Shown here piece after piece: positions 16,519-25,888 of a stretch of DNA of 64,000 nucleotides. The notes below the pieces were generated by a model. It was given only the letters and a program-made list of their open reading frames with translations. It was not told the DNA's origin and searched no databases. The translations under genes were made by a program, and so were the position numbers. The DNA lies in assembly GCF_041360795.1 (NCBI RefSeq), contig NZ_JBFUPW010000001.1, positions 1,823,590 through 1,887,589 on the forward strand, written 5' to 3'. Position 1 is the first letter of the stretch. Each line of letters starts with the position of its first letter. The stretch comes from Arthrobacter_E sp041360795. Lineage in GTDB: Bacteria; Actinomycetota; Actinomycetes; Actinomycetales; Micrococcaceae.

Positions 16519-17871
16519 TTAGGCCGGGACCGGAGCTGTTCCCGGGCTCGTGGAGGAGCTGTCCGGAGCGGACGGACCGTGACCGTCCGCGAGCATCGAG
16601 GACTCGTCGAACGGCCGCTCCCCCGCGAGGACGGAGCGCACCTGAGCGGTGTCGACCTCTTTGACCCAGGTCCCGATCAGCACGGTGGCCACGGCGTTGC
16701 CCGTGAAGTTCGTCAGGGCACGCGCCTCCGACATGAACCGGTCGATGCCGACGATGATGCCCACGCCGCCCAGCAGCTCCGGACGGTGCGCCTGCAGGCC
16801 CGCGGCCAGGGTGGCCAGACCGGCGCCGGTGACACCCGCGGCGCCCTTGGACGCGATGATCATGAAGACCAGGAGGGAGATCTGCTCCCCGAGGTTGAGC
16901 GGCATGTTCATGGCGTTGGCGACGAACAGGGAGGCCATGGTCAGGTAGATGGCCGTGCCGTCCAGGTTGAAGGAGTACCCGGTGGGAACGGTCACGCCGA
17001 CCACCGGCTTCGACACGCCCAGGTGCTCCATCTTGGCGATGAGCCGCGGCAGCGCCGCTTCCGAGGAGGAGGTGGAGAAGATGAGCAGGTATTCGCGGCC
17101 CAGGTACTTCATGAGGCTGAAGATGTTGACCCCGGACACCACGCGCAGGAGCGAACCGAGCACCAGGACGATGAAGAGGATGCACGTCAGGTAGAACGCC
17201 ACCATGAGGGTCAGCATGCTGACGATCGCCTTGACGCCGGTCGCACCGACGACGGCGGCGATGGCGCCGAATGCGCCCACCGGAGCGAGCCACATGATCA
17301 TGACCAGGATGCGGAACACGAGCTTCTGGGCGTGACCGATCGCGTTGAGGATCGGGGTGCCCTGCGTGCCCATCTTCTGGACGGCGAAGCCCACAAGGAT
17401 GGCCACCAGCAGGGTCGGGAGCACGGGGATGTCCCCCGGGATGATCCCGAGCAGGAAGTCCACGGTGCTGTCCGTGGCCGCTTTCTTATTGGGGTCGTAC
17501 GGGGTGAGCTTGAGGCCCTCGCCCGGGTGGATGAGGTTGCCCACCACGAGGCCGATGGCCAGCGCGAACGTGGACATGATCACGAAGTACAGGAGGGCGA
17601 GGCCGCCCACCTTGCCCACCGTGGCCGCCTTGGCGATCGAGCCGATGCCGAGGACGATGGTGCAGAAGATCACCGGGGCGATCATCATCTTGATGAGCTT
17701 GATGAACCCGTCGCCCAGAGGCTTCAGGGACTTCCCCACTTCGGGGAACAGGATGCCCACCACGGCTCCGAGCACCACCGCGACGATGACGGCGATGTAC
17801 AGGTAGTGGGATGATTCAAGACGTTTGCCGCGCGCGGGCGCCGCCATTGGCGCCTGATGCTGCAAGGACAT
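16519..17871 (-). CDS. dctA: C4-dicarboxylate:cation symporter (DctA family)
   Basis: A 450-residue membrane protein. The ATG at 17871 is chosen because AAGGAG is six bases upstream; the longer frame to 17967 lacks a site. It has about eight to ten membrane segments. The family signatures are FIKLIKMMIAPVIFCTIVLG, the serine-rich hairpin STSSSEAALPRL and the unwound-helix motif GYSFNLDGTAIYLTM. It is expected to import succinate, fumarate and malate with cations. It is divergent from a DcuS/CitA-type sensor kinase and its regulator, a common arrangement in which the kinase induces the transporter. Confidence 0.92.
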   Translation of the reverse strand: MSLQHQAPMAAPARGKRLESSHYLYIAVIVAVVLGAVVGILFPEVGKSLKPLGDGFIKLIKMMIAPVIFCTIVLGIGSIAKAATVGKVGGLALLYFVIMSTFALAIGLVVGNLIHPGEGLKLTPYDPNKKAATDSTVDFLLGIIPGDIPVLPTLLVAILVGFAVQKMGTQGTPILNAIGHAQKLVFRILVMIMWLAPVGAFGAIAAVVGATGVKAIVSMLTLMVAFYLTCILFIVLVLGSLLRVVSGVNIFSLMKYLGREYLLIFSTSSSEAALPRLIAKMEHLGVSKPVVGVTVPTGYSFNLDGTAIYLTMASLFVANAMNMPLNLGEQISLLVFMIIASKGAAGVTGAGLATLAAGLQAHRPELLGGVGIIVGIDRFMSEARALTNFTGNAVATVLIGTWVKEVDTAQVRSVLAGERPFDESSMLADGHGPSAPDSSSTSPGTAPVPA

Positions 17872-18054
17872 TCGTTGCTCCTTGGGAGTCGTTCGCGCGG
17901 CCTGACTGACCGCACCTCGTGGGACCATGGTGGCCGGGGGCGTGACCCAGGTCACTCTTGCGGTCATATTGGTCGCGGGGGCGGACCGGAACCAGGCACG
18001 ACATCAGGCGACGGCGCCGACCGGCGCTCACCGGACACGGAGGAGACGTAAACC

Positions 18055-19770
18055 GTGAAGGACCTCATGGGGCGCTGGAGCATCGCCCGCCGTCTCTTCG
18101 TGGCGAACCTGCTCCTCGTGCTGACGGCCGCCATCGCGGCGAGCGCCTTCGCCGCCGTCGACATCAGAACGCGCAGTTACGACGACGCCGGGCAACGCAC
18201 CCAGAGCGTCGCGGCCACGGTGGCGGCGAGCCCCTTCGTGGTGCAGGCCGCCGTCTCCCGCGAGCCGTCCGTGACCCTGCAGCCGTACGCCGAGGCGGTC
18301 ATGCGGCGCGGCCACGTGGACTTCCTGACGATCATGAGCCCGGACACGACCCGTTGGACGCACGCCAACCCGGCCGAGATCGGCAAGAAGTACCTGGGTA
18401 CCGTCGCACCGGCGCTGCGCGGCCAGGACTTCACCGAGACCTACACCGGCACCCTGGGCGCGTCCGTCCGGACGATCGTCCCGGTGAAGAACACCTCCGG
18501 AAAAGTGGTGGCTCTCGTGTCCGCGGGCGTCACCGTGCAGAATGTCGACGCCGGCATCACCTGGCGACTTCTGGCGATCCTCGGCCTGGCGGCGGCCCTC
18601 GTGACCGGCGGCGCGCTCGTGGCCTGGCTCCTCGGCCGGTATCTGCGCCGTGTCACGCACGGCTGGGGCGCGGAGCAGCTCGCCCAGCTCTTCGCGTATT
18701 ACGAATCCGTGCTCCACTCGGTCCGCGAAGGCGTGGTCCTCGTGGACACCCGGGGCCGGGTGGTGATGTACAACGACCAGGCGGCGGAGCTTCTGGGCTT
18801 CGACTCCGCCGGGCCCTCCGGTTCGCCGGCCGCCGCCTCTGGTGCCGGGGCCGCCGTGCCGCCGACTGTCGCGGAGCTGCCCCTCGAACCAAGCCTGCGG
18901 GACCTCTTCACCTCCGGACGCGAAGCACGGGACGAAGTCCACCTCGCCGGACCCCGCCTCCTGGTGGTCAACCAGCAGGCTGCCGTCGAACAGGACTCCG
19001 GCACGAGATCGCGGCCGCGGCGCCTCGGAACGGTCGCCACCCTGCGCGACCGGACCGAGATCGAATCCCTCGGCTCGGAGCTGGCCACCACCCGCACCCT
19101 CTCCGACGCGCTCCGCGCACAGACCCACGAACACGCCAACCGCCTGCACCTCATGGTCTCGCTCATGGAACTGGGCCGGACCCCCGAGGCGCTGGAACTC
19201 GCCACCCGGGACCTCGAACTGGGTCAGCGCCTGGCCGATGACCTCCTGGGATCCGTGGACGAACCGGTCCTGGCCGCGCTCGTCATGGGCAAATCAGCGG
19301 AGGCCCACGAACGCGGCGTCCTCCTGGAACTGCACGGCGGTTCCACCCCCGCCGCGCTGGACATCCCGGTCCAGGATCTGGTGACCATCCTCGGCAACCT
19401 CCTGGACAACGCCATCGACGCAGCGGCGGCCGCCGAGGCGCCGCGTCTGGTACGCCTGGGCATCACCGCGGACGAAGGATCCGTCACGTTCACCGTGCAG
19501 GACTCGGGGGCCGGGCTCGGTGAGGGACAGCTCGAGCGCGCGTTCGAGTTCGGGTACTCCACTAAGGAGAGCCGGCACGGCCGCGGGGTGGGGCTGGCGC
19601 TCGTGCGGCAGACGGTGCGCAGGCTGGATGGGACACTGGAGGTGGACGCCGGCCACGCGCCGTTGTCCGTTTCCGCGCCACGGGAGCCGGGGGAACTGCC
19701 CGGGGCCCGCTTCGTCGTCACCCTGCCGCTGCACGGCGGACCGGCAGAAACCCCCGAAGGAGAGTCATGA
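18055..19770 (+). CDS. Sensor histidine kinase, DcuS/CitA/DctS type
   Basis: A 571-residue protein starting at a GTG with GGAGGAGA upstream. Membrane helices near 14-36 and 175-200 enclose a sensory domain of about 135 residues, as in citrate and C4-dicarboxylate sensors. A PAS domain follows (about 215-330) with an Ala/Gly/Pro-rich insertion. The phosphoacceptor region HEHANRLHLMVSLMELG (His near 359) is the SpoOB-type box of this family. The ATPase domain has NLLDNAIDA, DSGAGLG and GRGVGLALVRQTV. It overlaps the response-regulator gene by four bases. Ligand is inferred from the neighbouring dctA. Confidence 0.92.
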   Translation: MKDLMGRWSIARRLFVANLLLVLTAAIAASAFAAVDIRTRSYDDAGQRTQSVAATVAASPFVVQAAVSREPSVTLQPYAEAVMRRGHVDFLTIMSPDTTRWTHANPAEIGKKYLGTVAPALRGQDFTETYTGTLGASVRTIVPVKNTSGKVVALVSAGVTVQNVDAGITWRLLAILGLAAALVTGGALVAWLLGRYLRRVTHGWGAEQLAQLFAYYESVLHSVREGVVLVDTRGRVVMYNDQAAELLGFDSAGPSGSPAAASGAGAAVPPTVAELPLEPSLRDLFTSGREARDEVHLAGPRLLVVNQQAAVEQDSGTRSRPRRLGTVATLRDRTEIESLGSELATTRTLSDALRAQTHEHANRLHLMVSLMELGRTPEALELATRDLELGQRLADDLLGSVDEPVLAALVMGKSAEAHERGVLLELHGGSTPAALDIPVQDLVTILGNLLDNAIDAAAAAEAPRLVRLGITADEGSVTFTVQDSGAGLGEGQLERAFEFGYSTKESRHGRGVGLALVRQTVRRLDGTLEVDAGHAPLSVSAPREPGELPGARFVVTLPLHGGPAETPEGES

Positions 19771-20483
19771 AACCCATCCGGGTCCTCGTCGTCGAGGACG
19801 AGGCGATCGCCCGGGAGGCGCACGCCGCCTACCTGGACCGCCTGGAGGGCTTCGAGCACGCCGGAAGCGCCGCCGGGGGCCAAGAGGCGCTCAAAGCGCT
19901 GATCCTCGCCCGCGAGCGCGGCGAGACCGTGGACCTGGTGCTCCTGGACATGAACCTCCCGGATCTGCACGGGCTGGACGTCGCGCGCCGGATGCGCAGC
20001 GCGGGCCTGCTCACGGACATCATCGCGATCACAGCGGTCCGGGAACTCGCCGTCGTTCGGGGCGCCATCGCGACCGGCGTGGTGCAGTACCTCATCAAGC
20101 CGTTCACCTACGCGACCTTCGCCGAGAAGCTCGAGAACTACCGCTCCTTCCGGCAGACCCTCGGCTCCTCCGGAGCGGAGACGGAGGACTCCTCCCCCGC
20201 GCCGGTGGATCAGAGCGCCGTGGATCAGGCCTTCGCCACCTTGCGCGCACCGGTGGAACTGCCGCTGCCGAAGGGCATCTCGACGACGACGCTTGCCGCC
20301 GTCCGCGAACTGGTCACCACCGCGCCGCACCCGCTGTCCGCTGCCGAGCTGGCGGAACAGGCGAACCTTTCGCGGGTGACCGCCCGCCGCTACCTCGAGC
20401 ATCTGGTGGCAGCCGGGGTGCTGCGCAGCACCCCGCGCTACGGCACCCCCGGACGGCCGGAGAACGAGTACCGCAGCGTGTGA
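19767..20483 (+). CDS. Response regulator, DcuR/CitB type
   Basis: A 238-residue protein. The receiver domain (1-125) has the acidic pair ED near residue 10, phospho-acceptor Asp61 in VLLDMNLPD, and Lys in YLIKPF. A linker is followed by a C-terminal helix-turn-helix (HPLSAAELAEQANLSRVTARRYLEHL), the layout of CitB/DcuR regulators. It is translationally coupled to the kinase by an ATGA overlap and is likely to activate dctA. Short direct repeats CACAGCTATC follow the stop. Confidence 0.92.
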   Translation: MKPIRVLVVEDEAIAREAHAAYLDRLEGFEHAGSAAGGQEALKALILARERGETVDLVLLDMNLPDLHGLDVARRMRSAGLLTDIIAITAVRELAVVRGAIATGVVQYLIKPFTYATFAEKLENYRSFRQTLGSSGAETEDSSPAPVDQSAVDQAFATLRAPVELPLPKGISTTTLAAVRELVTTAPHPLSAAELAEQANLSRVTARRYLEHLVAAGVLRSTPRYGTPGRPENEYRSV

Positions 20484-20550
20484 GGCGGCGCGGCAGCGGC
20501 GGCACAGCTATCAGCGACACAGCTATCGGCGACACAGCGCAGACACAGGA

Positions 20551-21342
20551 ATGATGGAGAGCATGAGGGACGTGCAGAACTCACGGGACCAGCAAGGCGG
20601 CAGCAGCCGGAGGACCTTCCTCCTGCTCACCGTCGGCGGTCCCGTCGCGGCCCTGCTGGGCGCCTGCGGCACGAGCGCCCAGGCCGCCACCCACGCCACG
20701 CCCGCTCCGCCCGGGCAGTCCAACCTCGTCATCATCGGCGACTCCCTGAGCACCGGATTCGGGACGTCCGCCGATCAGGCCTGGCCGACTCTCCTGAACG
20801 AGCGGCTTGCCTCGGCGAAACCCAATCTGGTCCTGGTCAACGCGGCGCAGAACGGCAGCGGTTACGTCAGCCCCGGTGAGGACGGCGACACGTTCGGGAC
20901 CGAAGTGCAGCACGCCGTCAACGCCTGGACCCGGACGGTGCTGTTTTTCGGATCGGACAACGACCTCGGCGAGGATGTCGGACAGGTGAAGCAGGCCGCG
21001 TTGGCCGCGCTCCAGGATGTGAGGCTCCGCGCCCCTCACGCCCGCCGGATAGTGGTGGGACCACCCGCATACTCGGCGGATCCGGACCAGGACCTCCTGG
21101 CGATTCGCGACGCCCTCAAGGCCGCGGCCGAGGCGTCGTCCGTCGAATTCGTGGACCCGATCACCCATGACTGGATGGCCACGCAAGCAGACGCGCTGCT
21201 CGGCCCGGACGGTGAACACCCCAGCCCCGCGGGGCACGTCCACCTCGCCGACCTCATGGGGACGGTCCTGGGACTTCCTGCCGCCCCCTCGACGAGCCCT
21301 TCGCCGGCGCCGGCTGCGGCGTCACCGGCGTCGAGCGGCTGA
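20551..21342 (+). CDS. SGNH/GDSL-family hydrolase, predicted Tat lipoprotein
   Basis: A 263-residue protein. The N-terminus contains SRRTFLLLTVGG followed by LLGACG: twin arginines plus a lipobox Cys, so it is probably a Tat-exported lipoprotein. GDSLSTGFG carries the catalytic Ser, NGSGYVSPG resembles block II/III, and DGEHPSPAGHVHLAD carries the catalytic Asp and His. The C-terminal 20 residues are a Ser/Pro/Ala tail. It likely hydrolyses an ester in the cell envelope, substrate unknown. Confidence 0.85.
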   Translation: MMESMRDVQNSRDQQGGSSRRTFLLLTVGGPVAALLGACGTSAQAATHATPAPPGQSNLVIIGDSLSTGFGTSADQAWPTLLNERLASAKPNLVLVNAAQNGSGYVSPGEDGDTFGTEVQHAVNAWTRTVLFFGSDNDLGEDVGQVKQAALAALQDVRLRAPHARRIVVGPPAYSADPDQDLLAIRDALKAAAEASSVEFVDPITHDWMATQADALLGPDGEHPSPAGHVHLADLMGTVLGLPAAPSTSPSPAPAAASPASSG

Positions 21343-21350
21343 GCGGGTTT

Positions 21351-21410
21351 GTATACATAAGCTGGGATTTAAGGCCGTCTACCCCTTTGATGAGCCCTTT
21401 GTGTATACAC
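21351..21410. promoter_or_regulatory. Candidate GntR operators upstream of the prp operon
   Basis: GTATAC occurs in TTTGTATACATAA (core 21351-21356) and in the perfect palindrome GTGTATACAC (21401-21410). The second copy is eight bases before the regulator start. FadR-type GntR repressors bind such T-GT-AC-A palindromes, so autoregulation of the GntR-prpDBC operon is likely. Confidence 0.6.
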
Positions 21411-21417
21411 TGAGGCC

Positions 21418-22116
21418 ATGCGAGCACGTGACCGGGCGTACGAAGCCCTCCGGGAGGACATCGTCTCCTGGCGCCTGGCCCCCGGCACCGTCCTCGCCGA
21501 AGTGGAACAGGCCGAACGGCTCGGCGTGAGCCGCACCCCGGTGCGGGAGGCGCTCTCCCGGCTCACCGCGGAGGGGCTGGCCGTCGCCGAGCGGCGGCGC
21601 GGCGTCGTCGTGGCGGAGCTCTCCGTGGGCGACCTCGACCAGCTCTTCGAACTCCGGGAGACTCTGGAGAGCCGCGCGGCCGCGCTCGCCGCGAGTCGCG
21701 GCGACCGCGAGCGCTTCGCACACCTCCACGAACAGTTCGTCGCGGCGGAAGCACTCCTGGACGCCTCGTCCGCAGTGGACGGCTACTACCGGCTGGTCGG
21801 AGAGCTCGACGACGCCCTGGACGAGGAGTGCGGCAACGCGTACCTGGCGCTGTCCCTGCGTCAGCTCCGCCCCCACCTTCAGCGTCTGCGCCGCCTGGCG
21901 CACGACAACCTCGGGCGGCTGCGCGACTCCTCGCGGGAGCACGCGGCGATCGCCGCCGCCGTCGCCGGGGGCAACCCGGGACTGGCGGCCGCGGCCACGA
22001 CCGTCCACCTGCACGCCAGCCTGGACCACCTCCACCACAGCCAGCGGGGCCGCGGCATCCTGTCGCCCACCCGCACCGTCAACGACACCACCCCACAGGA
22101 AAGCGAGTCCCGGTGA
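21418..22116 (+). CDS. GntR-family regulator of propionate catabolism (FCD type)
   Basis: A 232-residue protein. The N-terminal winged helix reads RAYEALREDIVSWRLAPGT, then LGVSRTPVREALSRL, then GLAVAERRRGVVV. The C-terminal FCD domain (about 75-215) has FELRETLESRAAALA and histidines that can bind a metal. It lies at the head of prpD, overlapping its GTG by GTGA, so it is probably the operon's own regulator, acting on the GTATAC sites upstream. The effector may be methylcitrate or propionyl-CoA; this is inference. Confidence 0.88.
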   Translation: MRARDRAYEALREDIVSWRLAPGTVLAEVEQAERLGVSRTPVREALSRLTAEGLAVAERRRGVVVAELSVGDLDQLFELRETLESRAAALAASRGDRERFAHLHEQFVAAEALLDASSAVDGYYRLVGELDDALDEECGNAYLALSLRQLRPHLQRLRRLAHDNLGRLRDSSREHAAIAAAVAGGNPGLAAAATTVHLHASLDHLHHSQRGRGILSPTRTVNDTTPQESESR

Positions 22117-23630
22117 AAACCCACAACGTCCGCGTCCACCGCAGCGAGGAGAACCTGGCCCGCGAGGACCAGCTGGCCCACAAGATCGCCCGGGTGGCCA
22201 CCGATCCCGTCCCCGTCGACGCCGACGTCACGGACATGATCATCAACCGCATCATCGATAACGCTTCGGTGGCCATCGCCTCCCTGAACCGCGCGCCCAT
22301 CGTCGCCGCGCGGGCTCAGGCGCTCACCCACGCACCGTCCACCGGCGGACCCGGGTCGACGGTCTTCGGGATCCAGGAACGGGTCTCCCCCGAATGGGCC
22401 GCCTGGGCCAACGGTGTCGCCGTGCGGGAACTCGACTATCACGACACCTTCCTCGCCGCCGATTACTCCCACCCGGGCGACAACATCCCGCCTCTGCTGG
22501 CGGTCGCCCAACACGTCGGCTCCTCCGGCGCGGACCTGATCCGCGGCATCGCGACCGGGTACGAGATCCAGGTCGACCTCGTGAAGGCCATCTGCCTGCA
22601 CGCCCACAAGATCGACCACGTCGCCCACCTCGGGCCGTCCGCCGCCGCGGGGCTCGGAACCCTCCTCGGCCTCGACACGGAGACCGTCTTCCAGTCCGTC
22701 GGCCAGGCACTCCATACCACCACCGCCACCCGGCAGTCCCGTAAGGGCGAGATCTCCACCTGGAAGGCGCACGCCCCCGCGTTCGCCGGCAAGATGGCGG
22801 TGGAGTCCGTGGACCGTGCCATGCGCGGGCAGACCTCCCCTGTCCCGATCTACGAGGGCGAAGACGGTGTGATCGCCTGGATGCTGGACGGCCCCGACGC
22901 CTCCTACGAGGTGCCGCTTCCCGAGCCGGGCGAGTCCAAGCGCGCGATCCTGGACACCTACACCAAGGAGCACTCGGCGGAGTACCAGGCACAGGCCTGG
23001 ATCGACCTCGCCCGCAAGCTGCATGGTGAACACCCCGAGCTCACGGACCCGGCGAACGTCGCGAGCATCGTGATCCACACGAGCCACCACACGCACTACG
23101 TCATCGGCTCCGGCGCCAACGACCCGCAGAAGTACAGCCCGACGGCGAGCCGCGAGACGCTGGACCACTCCATCCCGTACATCTTCACCGTCGCACTCCA
23201 GGACGGCCGCTGGCACCACGTCGACTCCTACGCCCCGGACCGCGCGTCCCGCCCGGACACGGTGGAGCTGTGGCACAAGGTGACCACTGAAGAGGACCCC
23301 GAGTGGACGCGCCGCTACCACTCCCTGGACATCGCGGAGAAGGCGTTCGGCGGCCGAGTCGTCATCACCCTCACGGACGGCCGCGTGATCGAGGACGAGA
23401 TCGCCGTCGCGGACGCCCATCCGCTCGGCGCCCGGCCGTTTGCCCGCGAGCAGTACATCACCAAGTTCCGCACCCTTGCCGAGGGCCTCGTGGAACCGGC
23501 CGAGATCGAGCGGTTCCTCGACACGGTGCAGCGCCTCCCGGAGCTCGCCGCCGGCGAACTGGACCAGCTGAACATCCAGGCGGCCCCCGGCGTGATCGAT
23601 CTGGCCGCCGGGCCGAAGGGCCTCTTCTGA
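22113..23630 (+). CDS. prpD: 2-Methylcitrate dehydratase
   Basis: A 505-residue protein starting at GTG 22113, which overlaps the regulator's TGA; the longer frame from 21828 lies inside the regulator. Family signatures are DNASVAIASLNR, VAVRELDYHDTFLAADYSHPGDN in two parts, KIDHVAHLGPSAAAGLG, WKAHAPAFAGKMA and the DPQKYSP segment. It dehydrates 2-methylcitrate to 2-methyl-cis-aconitate in the methylcitrate cycle. It is followed at once by prpB. Confidence 0.95.
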   Translation: MKTHNVRVHRSEENLAREDQLAHKIARVATDPVPVDADVTDMIINRIIDNASVAIASLNRAPIVAARAQALTHAPSTGGPGSTVFGIQERVSPEWAAWANGVAVRELDYHDTFLAADYSHPGDNIPPLLAVAQHVGSSGADLIRGIATGYEIQVDLVKAICLHAHKIDHVAHLGPSAAAGLGTLLGLDTETVFQSVGQALHTTTATRQSRKGEISTWKAHAPAFAGKMAVESVDRAMRGQTSPVPIYEGEDGVIAWMLDGPDASYEVPLPEPGESKRAILDTYTKEHSAEYQAQAWIDLARKLHGEHPELTDPANVASIVIHTSHHTHYVIGSGANDPQKYSPTASRETLDHSIPYIFTVALQDGRWHHVDSYAPDRASRPDTVELWHKVTTEEDPEWTRRYHSLDIAEKAFGGRVVITLTDGRVIEDEIAVADAHPLGARPFAREQYITKFRTLAEGLVEPAEIERFLDTVQRLPELAAGELDQLNIQAAPGVIDLAAGPKGLF

Positions 23631-24538
23631 TGCTGTATTCGACGCGCACGCCCGAGCAGAAGCGCCACGAGCTGAGGGAGCTGCTGGCCTCCGGCCGCAC
23701 CGTCCAGTTCCCCGGGGCGTTCAACCCGCTGTCCGCCCGGCTGATCGAGGAGAAGGGGTTCGACGGCGTCTACATCTCCGGCGCGGTCCTCGCCAACGAC
23801 CTGGGACTGCCGGACATCGGACTCACCACGCTTACGGAAGTGGCGACGCGCGCCGGCCAGATCGCCCGGATGACGGATCTGCCCGCACTCGTCGACGCCG
23901 ACACCGGCTTCGGCGAGCCCATGAACGTGGCCCGCACCGTGCAGGAGCTGGAAGACGCCGGGCTGGCCGGCTGCCACATCGAGGACCAGGTCAACCCGAA
24001 GCGCTGCGGTCATCTGGACGGCAAGTCGGTGGTGGACGTCGAGACCGCCACGCGGCGCATCCAGGCGGCGGCCCAGGCCCGCCGGGACCCCGGCTTCCTC
24101 CTCATGGCCCGGACGGACATCCGGGCCGCGGACGGGCTGGAAGCCGCCCAGGAACGCGCCCGCGCCCTGGTGGCGGCCGGCGCCGACGCGATCTTCCCCG
24201 AGGCCATGAAGACCCTGGAGGAGTTCGCCGCCATCCGGGAGGCCGTGGACGTGCCGATCCTGGCCAATATGACGGAATTCGGGCAGAGTGAACTGTTCAC
24301 CCTGGACGAGCTGTCCTCGGTGGGCGTGAACATGCTCATCTACCCCGTGACGCTGCTGCGCAGTGCGCTGGGCGCGGCGGAGCGGGTGCTGGAGACCATC
24401 AAGGCGGACGGCACCCAGCAGGCCGCCGTGCCGGACATGCTGACCCGTGCCCGGCTGTACGAACTGGTGGACTATCCCGCCTACAACAGCTTCGACACCG
24501 GGGTCTTCAACTTCCAGGTGCCGGGCACACCGCGATGA
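23630..24538 (+). CDS. prpB: 2-Methylisocitrate lyase
   Basis: A 302-residue protein. ATG 23630 overlaps the last base of the prpD stop. It belongs to the isocitrate lyase/PEP mutase superfamily: FPGAFNPLSARLIEEKGFDG, VDADTGFGEP (metal and substrate), the catalytic loop KRCGHLDGK, and LLMARTDI. It cleaves 2-methylisocitrate to pyruvate and succinate. The end YNSFDTGVFNFQVP is typical of PrpB. Confidence 0.95.
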   Translation: MLYSTRTPEQKRHELRELLASGRTVQFPGAFNPLSARLIEEKGFDGVYISGAVLANDLGLPDIGLTTLTEVATRAGQIARMTDLPALVDADTGFGEPMNVARTVQELEDAGLAGCHIEDQVNPKRCGHLDGKSVVDVETATRRIQAAAQARRDPGFLLMARTDIRAADGLEAAQERARALVAAGADAIFPEAMKTLEEFAAIREAVDVPILANMTEFGQSELFTLDELSSVGVNMLIYPVTLLRSALGAAERVLETIKADGTQQAAVPDMLTRARLYELVDYPAYNSFDTGVFNFQVPGTPR

Positions 24539-24626
24539 CTCATCGGGCTGTCACACCGCTCGAAGCCAATTCACAGGAAACAGTCCCAGAATCACACCGA
24601 AGGCTTCATTCGACGAAGGAGTCACC

Positions 24627-25778
24627 ATGAGCACCACACCCCAAGAGACCGAGATCAAGAAGGGCCTGGCTGGCGTGGTGGTGGATTACACCGCCATCTC
24701 CAAGGTCAATCCGGACAGCAATTCCCTGCTCTACCGGGGGTACCCGGTACAGGAGCTGGCCGCGGCCAAGAGTTTCGAGGAGGTCGCCTACCTGCTCTGG
24801 AACGGCGAACTGCCGACCCCCGGGGAGCTGGAGGCGTTCCAGGCCCGCGAACGTGCCGGGCGCGCCCTGGATCCCGTGCTGAAGACCGTGATCGACGCCC
24901 TGCCCCTGGGCTCCCATCCGATGGACGTCTGCCGCACGGCGGCCTCCGTCCTGGGCGCCCGGCATCCGCAGGCGGAGGACTCCAGCCCCGAGGCGAACCT
25001 GTCGAAGGCGATCGATCTGTGGGCCGCGATGCCCGCCGTGGTCGCGTACGACCAGCGACGCCGGCACGGCCAGGACGCCGTGGAACCCCGTGACGATCTG
25101 GGCTACTCGGCGAACTTCCTCTGGATGACGTTCGGCGAGGAGGCCGCCCCAGCCGTGGTCGACGCGTTCAACGTCTCGATGATCCTGTATGCGGAGCACT
25201 CATTCAACGCCTCCACCTTCACGGCCCGGGTCATCACGTCGACACTCGCTGATCTGCATTCGGCCGTCACGGGCGCCATCGGCGCTCTCAAGGGACCGCT
25301 GCACGGCGGCGCCAACGAAGCGGTCATGCACACCTTCGAGGAACTGGGCATCGACCCTTCCGAGTCCGCCGAGGACGCCGCCGCCCGGGCGAAGACCTGG
25401 ATGGAGGAGGCGCTCGCCGCCAAGAAGAAGATCATGGGCTTCGGCCACCGCGTCTACAAGCACGGCGATTCCCGCGTGCCGACCATGAAGGCCGCGCTGG
25501 ACGCCATGATCGAGCACTACGGCCGTCCCGAGCTCCTCGGCCTCTACAACGGGCTCGAACAGGCCATGGACGAGGCGAAGAGCATCAAACCGAACCTCGA
25601 CTACCCCGCCGGCCCCACCTACCACCTCATGGGCTTCGACACTCCGACGTTCACGCCGCTGTTCGTCGCCAGCCGGATCGTCGGCTGGACCGCCCACGTC
25701 ATGGAGCAGGCGGGCGCGAACTCCCTGATCCGCCCCCTGAGCGCTTACAACGGCGTGGAGGAGCGGCACCTGGGCTGA
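24627..25778 (+). CDS. prpC: 2-Methylcitrate synthase
   Basis: A 383-residue protein. ATG 24627 has GAAGGAG seven bases upstream. It shows the citrate synthase fold of the short type II/PrpC group: LLYRGYPVQELA, YAEHSFNASTFTARV (catalytic His), LKGPLHGGANEAVM (second His), MGFGHRVYKHGDSR, and GPTYHLMGFDTPTFTPLFVASR in two parts (catalytic Asp). It condenses propionyl-CoA with oxaloacetate and completes prpDBC. A strong hairpin follows. Confidence 0.93.
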   Translation: MSTTPQETEIKKGLAGVVVDYTAISKVNPDSNSLLYRGYPVQELAAAKSFEEVAYLLWNGELPTPGELEAFQARERAGRALDPVLKTVIDALPLGSHPMDVCRTAASVLGARHPQAEDSSPEANLSKAIDLWAAMPAVVAYDQRRRHGQDAVEPRDDLGYSANFLWMTFGEEAAPAVVDAFNVSMILYAEHSFNASTFTARVITSTLADLHSAVTGAIGALKGPLHGGANEAVMHTFEELGIDPSESAEDAAARAKTWMEEALAAKKKIMGFGHRVYKHGDSRVPTMKAALDAMIEHYGRPELLGLYNGLEQAMDEAKSIKPNLDYPAGPTYHLMGFDTPTFTPLFVASRIVGWTAHVMEQAGANSLIRPLSAYNGVEERHLG

Positions 25779-25809
25779 CGCTCAGGACAGCACGACGACC
25801 AGCACACCA

Positions 25810-25856
25810 CGACGACGGCGCGCGGTCACCCTTCCGGTGGCCGCGCGCCGTCGTCG
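25810..25856. terminator. Bidirectional terminator between prpC and NUDIX gene
   Basis: A 21-bp stem, CGACGACGGCGCGCGG plus TCACC, pairs with its complement (one T-G wobble) around a CTTCC loop. It lies between convergent genes. Confidence 0.85.
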
Positions 25857-25888
25857 TTCAGGTTCCGGTTCAGGCCGCAGCGTCCGGT

